16,342 bases of DNA, from contig CAZRKL010000049.1 in NCBI GenBank assembly GCA_964600595.1, positions 1 to 16,342 on the forward strand, written 5' to 3'. Below the pieces are notes generated by a model that was not told where the DNA came from, did not search any database, and worked only from the letters and a program-made list of their open reading frames with translations. This DNA is from DAIOEK01 sp964600595. Its GTDB lineage: Bacteria; Chloroflexota; Anaerolineae; Anaerolineales; Anaerolineaceae. Both the position numbers and the translations under genes were made by a program. Below are positions 7,553-14,911 of the stretch, piece by piece; within the stretch, counting starts at the first letter, position 1, and each line of letters begins with the position of its first letter.

Positions 7553-8386
7553 TTAATTATCATAGGTATGAGCCTGTTTTTTTTGTTTATAAAGTGTTCT
7601 CACCGTGTCGCACCTGAGGCATTCTGTTCGATCGCAGAGCAATGCTGTGGGATCAGATTCTAGAACTGCCCTTACGATATCTGTAAGAAAACCTGCTGAA
7701 AGAGTTTGAATAAAGGCCTTTCCAATTTTTATGGAATGTGTAATTCCCTGAATAAAGGGAACAATTTTCTCGAACCCATCCGAACAACCCGGGAATCCCG
7801 GACACTCCACGACACCCGTATCAGTTAATGCCCAGCGGATAAATCCATACCTGCCTGCCTGCTGTTCACCGTAGTGAATGGATGTGTTTACCGTGTGGTC
7901 AGTGCCAATCAGAAGGATCCAGCCTCCCTGATCGCAGAAGACATGTAATGGCTTAAGCGGCTTTTGAATACTTTGTGATTCGATTATCTCATCTACATTG
8001 ACTCCACAAAATGACAATATGGGGTGGTTGGAACGACGGGTATCTGGCATTTTCCGAAAAACTTCTGCCAGAACACCAAGCGTGTGATCTACAGGGAGAT
8101 CATCATGATACATTTCCACCATGGCATTATTGTCTTTTCCCTGCCCATACTCTATGGCATTGTTTTCAGGTCCGGTATCAGGAATAATCATGGTTTTATA
8201 TGTAAACGCGGGGAAAATGATTTGATCTGATAAGCAAAATAAAGCGCCGAGAAGAGTTTCGGCGCCCCCGTGGATTTCACCCAGAGATGTCAAGCTGGCG
8301 TGCACCATGATCGGTGCAGCCTGAGGAATATTTAACTCCTTCAGCTTAAGCGAAAGATCATAATAGGTAAGCAGGTATTCCTCCAA
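7553..8386 (-). CDS. AAC(3)-family N-acetyltransferase (YokD-like), start uncertain
   Basis: The 277-residue protein belongs to the aminoglycoside 3-N-acetyltransferase family (PF02522), which moves an acetyl group from acetyl-CoA to an amine. Family hallmarks are MVHASLTSLGEIHGGAET (H29), RRSNHPILSFCGVN (H121) and GTDHTVNTSIHYGE (H164, H171, E174). Cysteines C195, C201, C251, C256 and C259 (CPGFPGC and CDRTECLRC) make likely structural or metal sites. Chromosomal members often act on other amines, so drug resistance should not be assumed. The frame opens with TTG at 8386, which gives a good match to the family N-terminus but has no Shine-Dalgarno sequence nearby. An ATG at 8399 with an ideal GGAGAG site 7 nt upstream is out of frame by one base. 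Either the TTG is used, or there is a one-base indel near the start. It heads the minus-strand run before threonine synthase. Confidence 0.85.
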   Translation of the reverse strand: MEEYLLTYYDLSLKLKELNIPQAAPIMVHASLTSLGEIHGGAETLLGALFCLSDQIIFPAFTYKTMIIPDTGPENNAIEYGQGKDNNAMVEMYHDDLPVDHTLGVLAEVFRKMPDTRRSNHPILSFCGVNVDEIIESQSIQKPLKPLHVFCDQGGWILLIGTDHTVNTSIHYGEQQAGRYGFIRWALTDTGVVECPGFPGCSDGFEKIVPFIQGITHSIKIGKAFIQTLSAGFLTDIVRAVLESDPTALLCDRTECLRCDTVRTLYKQKKQAHTYDN

Positions 8387-8419
8387 CTGATGGATTCATC
8401 TTGCATCTCTCCTGATCTC

Positions 8420-8425
8420 ATTATA
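8420..8425 (-). promoter_or_regulatory. -10 box of the minus-strand acetyltransferase operon
   Basis: Read on the minus strand, a consensus TATAAT (8425-8420) lies just upstream of the AAC(3)-family gene. The predicted transcript would start near 8413 and carry AGGAGAG at its very 5' end. No good -35 is present at 16-18 nt spacing, so activation by a bound regulator is possible. This call is moderately supported. Confidence 0.45.
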
Positions 8426-8470
8426 GCGATGATGATGGATAAATCCGCTTTTGTAAATATTAACGGTTTC

Positions 8471-8514
8471 TTACACTTCAAATCATGATCCCATCTAGTC
8501 GTTATTTGTTACAC
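8471..8514 (+). promoter_or_regulatory. Direct repeat TTACAC upstream of the two-component operon (possible operator)
   Basis: TTACAC occurs at 8471-8476 and again at 8509-8514, each within a T-rich context, 38 bp apart and just upstream of the -35 box at 8519. OmpR/PhoB-type regulators often bind direct repeats in this position and control their own genes. The spacing here is wider than one helical repeat pair of a typical PhoB site, so this is only a candidate. It also lies upstream of the divergent acetyltransferase promoter. Confidence 0.25.
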
Positions 8515-8518
8515 CTGC

Positions 8519-8547
8519 TTGACGGAGGTTTTTATTAACATTATGAT
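8519..8547 (+). promoter_or_regulatory. Sigma-70-type promoter of the two-component operon
   Basis: TTGACG (8519-8524) and TATGAT (8542-8547) are separated by exactly 17 bp, one mismatch each from consensus. The predicted start of transcription is near 8554, leaving a leader of about 16 nt that contains the GGAGGGAG ribosome binding site. This supports ATG 8570, rather than ATG 8558, as the start of the response regulator. Confidence 0.75.
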
Positions 8548-8569
8548 TAATTGAACCATGGAGGGAGCT

Positions 8570-9247
8570 ATGAAAGAAAAAATCCTGTTAATTGAAGATG
8601 ATGAAGGTATTCTGCGTTTTTTACGCAGGGGGCTATCCTATGAAGGGTATCAAGTGGAAACCGCGGTGGATGGTCAGGAGGGATTAACTAAAGCCCGTGA
8701 ATGGCACCCCGACCTGGTGGTTCTGGATTGGATGCTTCCAGGAATGGATGGATTGGAAGTCTGCCGGCGTTTGAGGGCGACAGGACCTCTCCCTATATTA
8801 ATGTTAACTGCCAAGGATATGATCCAGGATAGGGTGCAGGGATTGGACGCCGGAGCCGATGATTACATGGTAAAACCTTTTGAACTGGATGAGCTGTTGG
8901 CACGAATCAGAGCGTTGTTGCGCAGAACACAGCCTGAGCGTATCCCGGTTCTGGTTTTTTCTGATCTCACACTCGATACCTCATCACGGCAGGCGCTTCG
9001 TGGCGGGCGGGAAATTCAACTTACCGCCAAGGAGTATGATTTACTTGAACTATTTATGCGTCATCCACGCCAGGTCTTAACCCGCGAGATGATATTTGAC
9101 CGGGTCTGGGGTTATGATTTTGGCGGGGAATCTAACGTGCTGGATGTTTACATTCGCTACCTCAGACAAAAGCTGGTTGTTGGCGATGAAACCCAATTGA
9201 TTCACACCGTCCGTGGAGTTGGTTACGTCCTGCGTGAAATGCCCTGA
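8570..9247 (+). CDS. OmpR/PhoB-family response regulator
   Basis: The 225-residue product is a two-domain transcription factor. The receiver domain (about 2-118) has the acidic pair D10/D11, the phospho-acceptor D53 in VLDWMLPGMDG, the switch residue T80 and the conserved K102 in VKPF. The C-terminal winged helix (about 130-223) has the family signatures LTAKEYDLLELF, VLTREMIFDRVWG and VDVYIRYLRQKL-like text, ending in IHTVRGVGYVL. The ATG at 8570 is chosen because GGAGGGAG ends 2 nt before it and the mapped promoter would start only a few bases before the alternative ATG at 8558. Its TGA overlaps the ATG of the following kinase by one base (TGATG), so the two are made as a coupled pair. The regulon is unknown. 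The promoter may be autoregulated through the upstream repeats. Confidence 0.94.
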   Translation: MKEKILLIEDDEGILRFLRRGLSYEGYQVETAVDGQEGLTKAREWHPDLVVLDWMLPGMDGLEVCRRLRATGPLPILMLTAKDMIQDRVQGLDAGADDYMVKPFELDELLARIRALLRRTQPERIPVLVFSDLTLDTSSRQALRGGREIQLTAKEYDLLELFMRHPRQVLTREMIFDRVWGYDFGGESNVLDVYIRYLRQKLVVGDETQLIHTVRGVGYVLREMP

Positions 9248-10632
9248 TGTCTCTTAGGACCAGACTGACAGTCTTATATGCATTTGTTGCCGGGGCGATC
9301 CTGTTGTTTTTCGGGATCGCCATTTATGGTCTTGTCAAGGTGATGCTGGTTGACCAGATGGACCTTGCACTGGATCAAACCGCAAGGCAAATCATATCCA
9401 GCACTTCTGTAAACTCAGTTGGTGACCTGGAGGTGATTGAACTGCCATCGCTGGATGTTACTTCGACAATTTTCGTGCAGGTTTGGGATGAGAATATGAC
9501 ACTCAAAGTCACCTCTCCCAATATCAGCAGATTGAAAAGCCCTCTGGATTCAACCGGTCTAAGGGCAATCCAGCCAGCTTTTCGTGACAGCCAGGTCAAC
9601 CAGGCTTCGCTGCGGGTGTTGAGTGTGCCGCTTGAAGTGGCTGGCAAACGGGTAGGTGTGCTGCAGGTAAGTCAAAACCGGTACTTTATTGATCTCACTT
9701 TGCGCAGTCTGCTTCTGGTTTTGGGAGGTGCGGCTGTTCTATTTATGTCCATTGCGGCAATTGCAGGCTGGCTGCTCACCGGGCAGGTGTTGGCTCCGTT
9801 GGAAAAAGTCACTGAAGCTGCGTTGAGCATCTCCAATGCAGATGATCTCTCCCGCCGCCTGCCCAATCCAGACCATACCCGCAACGAGATAGGTATTCTG
9901 ATAGATTCCTTTAACCAAACGTTGAATCGTCTGGAACAGCTTTTTGCGACTCAAAAAAGGTTCATCGCGGATGTAAGCCACGAGCTACGCACACCCCTTA
10001 CTGTTATTAAAGGAAATGTTGGCTTACTGCGTAAAATGAAAAAACCAGATGAAGAATCGCTTCAATCAATTGAAGATGAAGTAGATCGGCTTACCCGAAT
10101 GGTGGGAGACTTATTGCTTCTCGCGCAGGCGGAATCAGGTAAACTGCCCCTGAATCTTGGGAATGTGGAACTTGACAGCCTCATCATGGAAGTTTTCCAG
10201 CAGGTTAAACTGATTGCCGGCGAAAAGGTTCACTTGCACATCAAACAAATTGAACCTGCCATCATCACAGCGGATAAAGATCGATTGAAACAGGTCTATC
10301 TGAATCTGCTGGCAAACGCGGTGAAATATACACCTGCAGGTGGTAATGTAGAAGTATCCATGTGGATTGCTGATGGAAGAGCTTATTCATCTATCAAAGA
10401 TACCGGTCCCGGGATACCTAAGGAAGATTTGCCCCATATATTTGAAAGGTTTTACCGGGGTGATAAAGCCCGCACCCGTTCAATTGAGGGGAGCAGCTTT
10501 GGCCTTGGTTTATCCATTGCCTACTGGATAGTGAAGAATCATGGGGGTTCGATTGAAGTTCAATCCAATGAGGGGGAAGGGTCGTTGTTCATATTCAATA
10601 TCCCCGCCGAACAGAAAAGCCCGGTTTTGTGA
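9247..10632 (+). CDS. Membrane-bound sensor histidine kinase (HAMP type), partner of the preceding regulator
   Basis: The 461-residue kinase has the classic layout: TM1 (about 8-32), an extracytoplasmic sensor of about 120 residues, TM2 (about 155-178, LLLVLGGAAVLFMSIA), a HAMP linker (about 179-232), HisKA with phosphoacceptor H245 in FIADVSHELRTPLTV, and HATPase_c with N353/N357, DTGPGIP (385-391) and GLGLS (419-423). The sensor region is short and has no cysteine or recognisable ligand domain. It resembles the small PAS-like sensors of EnvZ/PhoR-type kinases, but the signal is unknown. It has no Shine-Dalgarno sequence of its own; the TGATG overlap points to translational coupling with the regulator. 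The gene ends 7 bp before the -35 box of the glycyl radical operon, with no terminator visible, so some read-through into that operon is possible. Confidence 0.93.
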   Translation: MSLRTRLTVLYAFVAGAILLFFGIAIYGLVKVMLVDQMDLALDQTARQIISSTSVNSVGDLEVIELPSLDVTSTIFVQVWDENMTLKVTSPNISRLKSPLDSTGLRAIQPAFRDSQVNQASLRVLSVPLEVAGKRVGVLQVSQNRYFIDLTLRSLLLVLGGAAVLFMSIAAIAGWLLTGQVLAPLEKVTEAALSISNADDLSRRLPNPDHTRNEIGILIDSFNQTLNRLEQLFATQKRFIADVSHELRTPLTVIKGNVGLLRKMKKPDEESLQSIEDEVDRLTRMVGDLLLLAQAESGKLPLNLGNVELDSLIMEVFQQVKLIAGEKVHLHIKQIEPAIITADKDRLKQVYLNLLANAVKYTPAGGNVEVSMWIADGRAYSSIKDTGPGIPKEDLPHIFERFYRGDKARTRSIEGSSFGLGLSIAYWIVKNHGGSIEVQSNEGEGSLFIFNIPAEQKSPVL

Positions 10633-10639
10633 TAGGTAC

Positions 10640-10667
10640 TTGATTTATTAATAGTATCTGCTATGAT
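10640..10667 (+). promoter_or_regulatory. Promoter of the GntR-glycyl radical enzyme operon
   Basis: TTGATT (10640-10645) and TATGAT (10662-10667) are spaced by 16 bp, and TGC directly before the -10 adds an extended -10 element. The predicted start is near 10674, inside the left arm of the 29-bp palindrome. A repressor bound there would block initiation. Confidence 0.65.
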
Positions 10668-10670
10668 ATT

Positions 10671-10699
10671 TATAGTTGGTGGTATTACCACCAACTATA
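10671..10699. promoter_or_regulatory. Perfect 29-bp palindrome, likely operator of the GntR regulator
   Basis: Two 14-base arms, TATAGTTGGTGGTA and its exact reverse complement, flank a single central T. The centre reads TGGTATTACCA, which fits the FadR-subfamily pattern TNGTNNNACNA. The element sits immediately after the -10 box and ends 4 bp before the GntR start codon, a classic autorepression position. It is not followed by a T run, so it is not a standard terminator. In RNA it would fold into a hairpin at the 5' end of the message. Confidence 0.8.
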
Positions 10700-10703
10700 A
10701 TCC

Positions 10704-11420
10704 ATGAAAACAAAATCAAAAAACACTACATCATTAAAATCAGTCTGCAGCTCAAAAATTGAGGCAATGATTCTGTCTGGTGAAATCAAGATCGGAGAGC
10801 AATTACCTCCAGAACGGGATCTGGCAATTCGTTTTGGAGTCAGCAGACCGGTGGTGCATGAAGCTCTTTTGGATCTGGTATCCAAAGGTTTGGTGGAAAT
10901 TTCTCCCCGCCATGGTGTTAAGGTGATCGATTTTGTGTCAACCGGATCTCTCGCGCTACTGGATAGTCTGATCGTATACAAGGGTGGAGATTGGGATAAT
11001 TCGTTGCGGGGCCAATTGTTTGCTTTCAGACGTTTAATGGAAAAAGAAACTGCCTGCCTGGCTGCATCCAATAGGACAGGCGAACAACTACTGGCATTTG
11101 GCAATTTGCTCCAGCAAGAGCGAGAAGCAGATTGTTCAGATCCTGTCCAGTTGACTGAGATCGATTTTCAATTCCATCTGCTGGTTGCCCAGTCATCGGG
11201 AAACCTGGTCTACCCGTTACTCCTCAATTCATTCAAATCCGCCTATACCAGTTATACCCGGGCATTTTTCTCCGCCAACATCTGTTCTGTTGTTATTCAG
11301 CAGGTATTTGAATTTCACGAGCACCTGGTACAGGCAATTGAAAATAAAAATGTTCAGAACTCTGGCGAAATTATGCTGGCGATGTTAAAGCATGGTGAAG
11401 AAAGTTGGAAAGGAGCTTAG
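10704..11420 (+). CDS. GntR-family transcriptional regulator, FadR/FCD subfamily
   Basis: The 238-residue protein has an N-terminal winged helix-turn-helix (about 12-76) with the family signature LPPERDLAIRFGVSRPVVHEALLDL, followed by a helical FCD ligand domain (about 90-235). Likely metal ligands of the FCD pocket are D154 and H158 (EIDFQFH), H205 or H207 (FEFHEHLVQAI) and H230, the Asp-His-His-His pattern known for metal-dependent members that bind small carboxylates. It is the first gene of the glycyl radical operon and probably represses it from the palindrome overlapping its own promoter, with relief by substrate or product; this is inference. ATG 10704 is used because the next in-frame Met lies inside the DNA-binding domain. 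No Shine-Dalgarno sequence is present before it. Its stop lies one base before the start of the glycyl radical enzyme, whose ribosome binding site is within its last codons. Confidence 0.92.
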   Translation: MKTKSKNTTSLKSVCSSKIEAMILSGEIKIGEQLPPERDLAIRFGVSRPVVHEALLDLVSKGLVEISPRHGVKVIDFVSTGSLALLDSLIVYKGGDWDNSLRGQLFAFRRLMEKETACLAASNRTGEQLLAFGNLLQQEREADCSDPVQLTEIDFQFHLLVAQSSGNLVYPLLLNSFKSAYTSYTRAFFSANICSVVIQQVFEFHEHLVQAIENKNVQNSGEIMLAMLKHGEESWKGA

Positions 11421-11421
11421 G

Positions 11422-13926
11422 ATGGTCGAGAACAGTTTTAGTATGAAGGAACCCCGAAACCTCTCACCACGGATTCAGTGGCTGCGAGATTATTATTTCA
11501 AAGGGGTAAAACGGAATTGGAATAATGAGTTCACATCGTGGACAACGGGAACTGCCTGGGATACCCAATATCAGGAGACCAATTTTTACATTGTGCCCGA
11601 AACCTATACCTTTTTTCCGACCTTTTCCGCCGGTTTCCGTCAGACAGCAAAACCTGTCAAACTTGCTACCGATTTCTGGAAGTGGAGTTTACCTGAAAGG
11701 CTGTCCTGGTTCGTGAAGGAAGTAATGACAAAACATCTTCCGAAAGAAATATTGCCGGGAGATTTGCTCGCAGGAGCCCGTTTCAATATCCAGACTTCCC
11801 GCTGCCTTACAAAACAGCAGGCGAAGAAATATCAGGAATTGCTTCTCGGAAAGAATGGATCACGAAAGGCATTACTCTGGCTGCACAATCATGGATATGG
11901 AAACGCAGGAGCCACAAGCGGGCATCTAATTCCAGATTATGCAAAAATTCTCCGCGAAGGATGGAGTGGGATTTATTCCGACCTCAAAAATCGGTACGAA
12001 GCGTTGAACCCATCAGAACAAAAAGGGAAGAAGGGTGCCCAACTGAGAGCGATGATGATCTCGGCGGAGATGCCGCGAGATGTCGCTGCTGGATACAGCC
12101 AACTATGCCGTGAATTGGCGGCTTCTGAGAAAGATACAGAGCGCAAGCATGAATTGCTGCATATGGCAGAAAACCTCGAGAGGGTTCCCTGGCTACCGGC
12201 TGAGACATTCTGGGAGGCAGTTCAAGCGCTCTGGTTAACGCATATGCTGGTGATGAGCGATGAGAATTATCCGGGTCCCGGCACTTCTTTCGGCAGGATT
12301 GATCAGTACCTGTATCCATACTGGCAAAAATCCATATCTGATGGAATGGATCGGGAGTTTGGTAAAGACATCCTCAAATGCATGTGGATCCACGCCAACA
12401 CAGCTTACGATGCTATGATCAGGACGAATGGAAACCAGGGAATCACTGCTGGTTTTGGGCAATTGATCACCCTCTCTGGTATGGGTGCGGCTGGTATAGA
12501 TATGACCAATGATCTGACTTATGCCATGCTGGAAGTCATTGACGAAATGTCTCCCATCCTTGAGCCAAAACCCAATGTAAGGTTGCACCGGAACTCTCCC
12601 GAGACTCTGCTGGATAAAGTCACCGAGATGATCTCCACCAGTCAGGGAGCCCCATTCCTGCTGAACTTTGATGAAAGATCCATGGCTGGGATGATGTTGG
12701 AAGCAAAAAAGGCAGGACTGGAGAAGTTAATTCACAAAGATAATGTATTTGATTACGCACCGGTTGGCTGTCTGGAAAATACTATGGCGGGCAATGACCG
12801 ATCGGGTACAGTGGATATCAACCTCAATCTGTATAAAGCGGTTGAACTGGCATTAACCGGTGGTTATGATCTGCATCCATACATCGACCCGATGACAGGG
12901 AAAGCAGAGCCAATTCTCCGCAATGCACCTGACACAGGGGATCCGCGGACATTTACAAAGTGGGAGCAATTCTGGGATGCTTATGTTGAGCAAACCCGCT
13001 TTATCACGCAAAAAGTAGCGGATGTCTATGATATGACCGACCGTATTCGGGCGATCTATACCCCGACACCTTACCTTTCTTGTCTGGTGAATGGATGCGC
13101 GGAATCTGGAAAGGATATTAATGATGGCGGGGCGCAAATAAAATTGGTGACGGTTGAAGCTGTTACATACGCCACCACAGTAGATTCCCTCCTCGCAATC
13201 AAATTCCTGGTTTTTGATCAGAAATTATGCACGATGGATCAGCTGATTCACGCACTGAAAGACAACTGGGTAGGTCATGAAATACTTCAAGCTCAGGCGT
13301 TAAACAAAGCACCCAAATATGGAAGAGATGACGATGCGGCAGATGCACTTGCACTCGAAGTAATGCGGGTATGGACGGAAGAAAGCTGGAAACATCGCAC
13401 ATCTCTGACTGAACGGCAGTTCCGCCCGGGAATGTTAAGCTGGAATTATTGGATCGCGTACGGGTATATTTTGCCAGCCAGCCCGGATGGGCGACCCAAA
13501 GGCAAGTTTTTATCCAACGCTATCTGCCCATCGAATGGGGCAGATATACATGGTCCTACAGCAAATGCTAATTCGGTAGGTAAAGTGCTGGGTGGCAAAA
13601 CAAAAGATGGGAAAGGTGACTGGGAAGACTACCTCAATCTACTGCCCAACGGCGCAAGCCATACCATGACATTTAATCCATCCATTTTGCGGGATCCAGA
13701 GCACCGTAATAAATTCAAGGCTTTTCTGCGGGGATACACTGATAATGGCGGGACCGCATTACAGATCAACATGATCAACGCTGATATGCTCCGCGATGCG
13801 CAAAAACACCCAGAAAACTACCGGCATCTGCTGGTGAGAGTGACAGGTTATAACGCCTACTTCACTGCAATAGGCAAAGAGCTTCAGGATGAAATCATTG
13901 CGCGTGAGAGCCATCTGATGGGGTAA
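11422..13926 (+). CDS. Glycyl radical enzyme (pyruvate formate-lyase superfamily), substrate unknown
   Basis: The 834-residue protein is a complete glycyl radical enzyme: an N-terminal PFL-like barrel and the C-terminal radical motif RVTGYNAYF with the radical glycine at G809. The active-site loop reads PVGCLEN, placing the thiyl cysteine at C450 and a glutamate two residues later at E452. A Cys-x-Glu loop is the mark of the eliminating and decarboxylating enzymes (glycerol dehydratase, choline lyase CutC, isethionate lyase, HypD, arylacetate decarboxylases); PFL itself has Cys-Cys. The Leu between them is as I recall it in 4-hydroxyphenylacetate decarboxylase. The remaining pocket text (HGYGNAGATSGH, NYPGPGTSFGRIDQY, NGNQGITAGFGQL) does not match a characterised enzyme that I can name. 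ATG 11422 is chosen because AAGGAG lies 6 nt upstream; an ATG at 11392 overlaps GntR and lacks such a site. It is followed by its activase. The reaction is not assigned. Confidence 0.92.
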   Translation: MVENSFSMKEPRNLSPRIQWLRDYYFKGVKRNWNNEFTSWTTGTAWDTQYQETNFYIVPETYTFFPTFSAGFRQTAKPVKLATDFWKWSLPERLSWFVKEVMTKHLPKEILPGDLLAGARFNIQTSRCLTKQQAKKYQELLLGKNGSRKALLWLHNHGYGNAGATSGHLIPDYAKILREGWSGIYSDLKNRYEALNPSEQKGKKGAQLRAMMISAEMPRDVAAGYSQLCRELAASEKDTERKHELLHMAENLERVPWLPAETFWEAVQALWLTHMLVMSDENYPGPGTSFGRIDQYLYPYWQKSISDGMDREFGKDILKCMWIHANTAYDAMIRTNGNQGITAGFGQLITLSGMGAAGIDMTNDLTYAMLEVIDEMSPILEPKPNVRLHRNSPETLLDKVTEMISTSQGAPFLLNFDERSMAGMMLEAKKAGLEKLIHKDNVFDYAPVGCLENTMAGNDRSGTVDINLNLYKAVELALTGGYDLHPYIDPMTGKAEPILRNAPDTGDPRTFTKWEQFWDAYVEQTRFITQKVADVYDMTDRIRAIYTPTPYLSCLVNGCAESGKDINDGGAQIKLVTVEAVTYATTVDSLLAIKFLVFDQKLCTMDQLIHALKDNWVGHEILQAQALNKAPKYGRDDDAADALALEVMRVWTEESWKHRTSLTERQFRPGMLSWNYWIAYGYILPASPDGRPKGKFLSNAICPSNGADIHGPTANANSVGKVLGGKTKDGKGDWEDYLNLLPNGASHTMTFNPSILRDPEHRNKFKAFLRGYTDNGGTALQINMINADMLRDAQKHPENYRHLLVRVTGYNAYFTAIGKELQDEIIARESHLMG

Positions 13927-13933
13927 TGTTAGC

Positions 13934-14911
13934 ATGACTGATGCAGTATCACCCACCGGGACAATTCTCAACCTGCAGCGTCTTTCAACCGAAGATGGTC
14001 CGGGTTTGCGGACGACTGTTTTCTTTAAGGGATGTCCGTTGGACTGCGCCTGGTGCCATAATCCGGAAAGCATTTCTGCAGCGGTTGAAATTCACTGGTT
14101 GGAAAACCGCTGTATTGGTTGTGGAACCTGCCTGCAAAGTTGCCATATCCACGCCCTGAAGCGAACAGAAGATGGATTGCAAATTGACCGAAATGCCTGT
14201 GATCTATGCGGAGATTGCAGCAGGGCTTGTCCGGCGAACGCGCTGGAAGTGCTTGGAAAAACCAGTGATATTCCCAGTTTGGTAAGCGAACTCGAAAAAG
14301 ACAGGTCATATTATGAAAGATCAGGGGGTGGAATCACCTTGTCTGGCGGTGAGCCTACCCTGCAGCCGACATTCGCTTTGCATACCGCTGCGATCCTCCA
14401 TGAAAAGGGATACCATGTTGCTTTGGATACCTGCGGACTGGTCTCGCGAACGGCGCTGGAGAAATTTCTGCCCCATGTTGATCTGGTGTTATATGACATC
14501 AAAATAATGGACTCGTCAGAACACTTGCGCTGGACCGGTCAGGATAACCGCATTATTTTGGATAACCTGCGTTGGTTGATCCAATGGAAAGATGAACATG
14601 CCGGGAAACCTGACCTCTGGATCCGCACGCCATTGATACCAGGCGCAACCGATAGCGAAACGAATCTGGTTCTGATTGCCAATTTCTTAAATAGCGAGTT
14701 TATAGAAAGCATCCAGAGGTGGGAAATCTGTGCCTTCAACAATTTGTGCCGAGACAAGTACCGCCGTCTGGATAAAGTCTGGGCTTTTGAAACAACGAAT
14801 ACCTACCAGACAGAACAACTGGATTCGATCTTGAAAATTATTCGAGCAACTGGTTTTCCGAGCGATAAAGTACAAATTACCGGAACCAACCGGGTGGAGG
14901 GATTACAATGA
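13934..14911 (+). CDS. Glycyl radical enzyme activating enzyme (radical SAM)
   Basis: This 325-residue protein would generate the glycyl radical on the enzyme encoded just upstream, using S-adenosylmethionine and an iron-sulfur cluster. The N-terminal radical SAM motif CxxxCxxC is C34, C38, C41 (GCPLDCAWC), preceded by the family stretch STEDGPGLRTTVFFKG. A two-cluster ferredoxin insert follows: C60, C63, C66, C70 (CIGCGTCLQSC) and C89, C92, C95, C99 (CDLCGDCSRAC). This insert is typical of activases for non-PFL glycyl radical enzymes and is absent from PflA. SGGGITLSGGEP (130-141) is the SAM-binding region. It starts 7 bp after the glycyl radical enzyme, with a weak GGGG site 10 nt upstream. 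Its TGA overlaps the next start as ATGA, so the following protein is coupled to it. Confidence 0.94.
   Translation: MTDAVSPTGTILNLQRLSTEDGPGLRTTVFFKGCPLDCAWCHNPESISAAVEIHWLENRCIGCGTCLQSCHIHALKRTEDGLQIDRNACDLCGDCSRACPANALEVLGKTSDIPSLVSELEKDRSYYERSGGGITLSGGEPTLQPTFALHTAAILHEKGYHVALDTCGLVSRTALEKFLPHVDLVLYDIKIMDSSEHLRWTGQDNRIILDNLRWLIQWKDEHAGKPDLWIRTPLIPGATDSETNLVLIANFLNSEFIESIQRWEICAFNNLCRDKYRRLDKVWAFETTNTYQTEQLDSILKIIRATGFPSDKVQITGTNRVEGLQ

Noticed and set aside
7553..8386. Aminoglycoside resistance gene on a mobile element
   Set aside because: No transposase, integron or repeats are nearby and the gene is embedded in a chromosomal run; many family members are not resistance enzymes.
10671..10699. 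The palindrome as a Rho-independent terminator of the kinase gene
   Set aside because: The arms are AT-rich at the base, the loop is too small and no T run follows; the position fits an operator.
10696..10701. TATAAT box just before the GntR start codon
   Set aside because: It would start transcription inside the coding region, has no -35, and arises from the end of the palindrome; the extended -10 at 10662 is better.
11392..11421. Upstream ATG as start of the glycyl radical enzyme
   Set aside because: It overlaps the GntR coding end, lacks a spaced ribosome site and adds 10 residues unlike the family; ATG 11422 has AAGGAG at good spacing.
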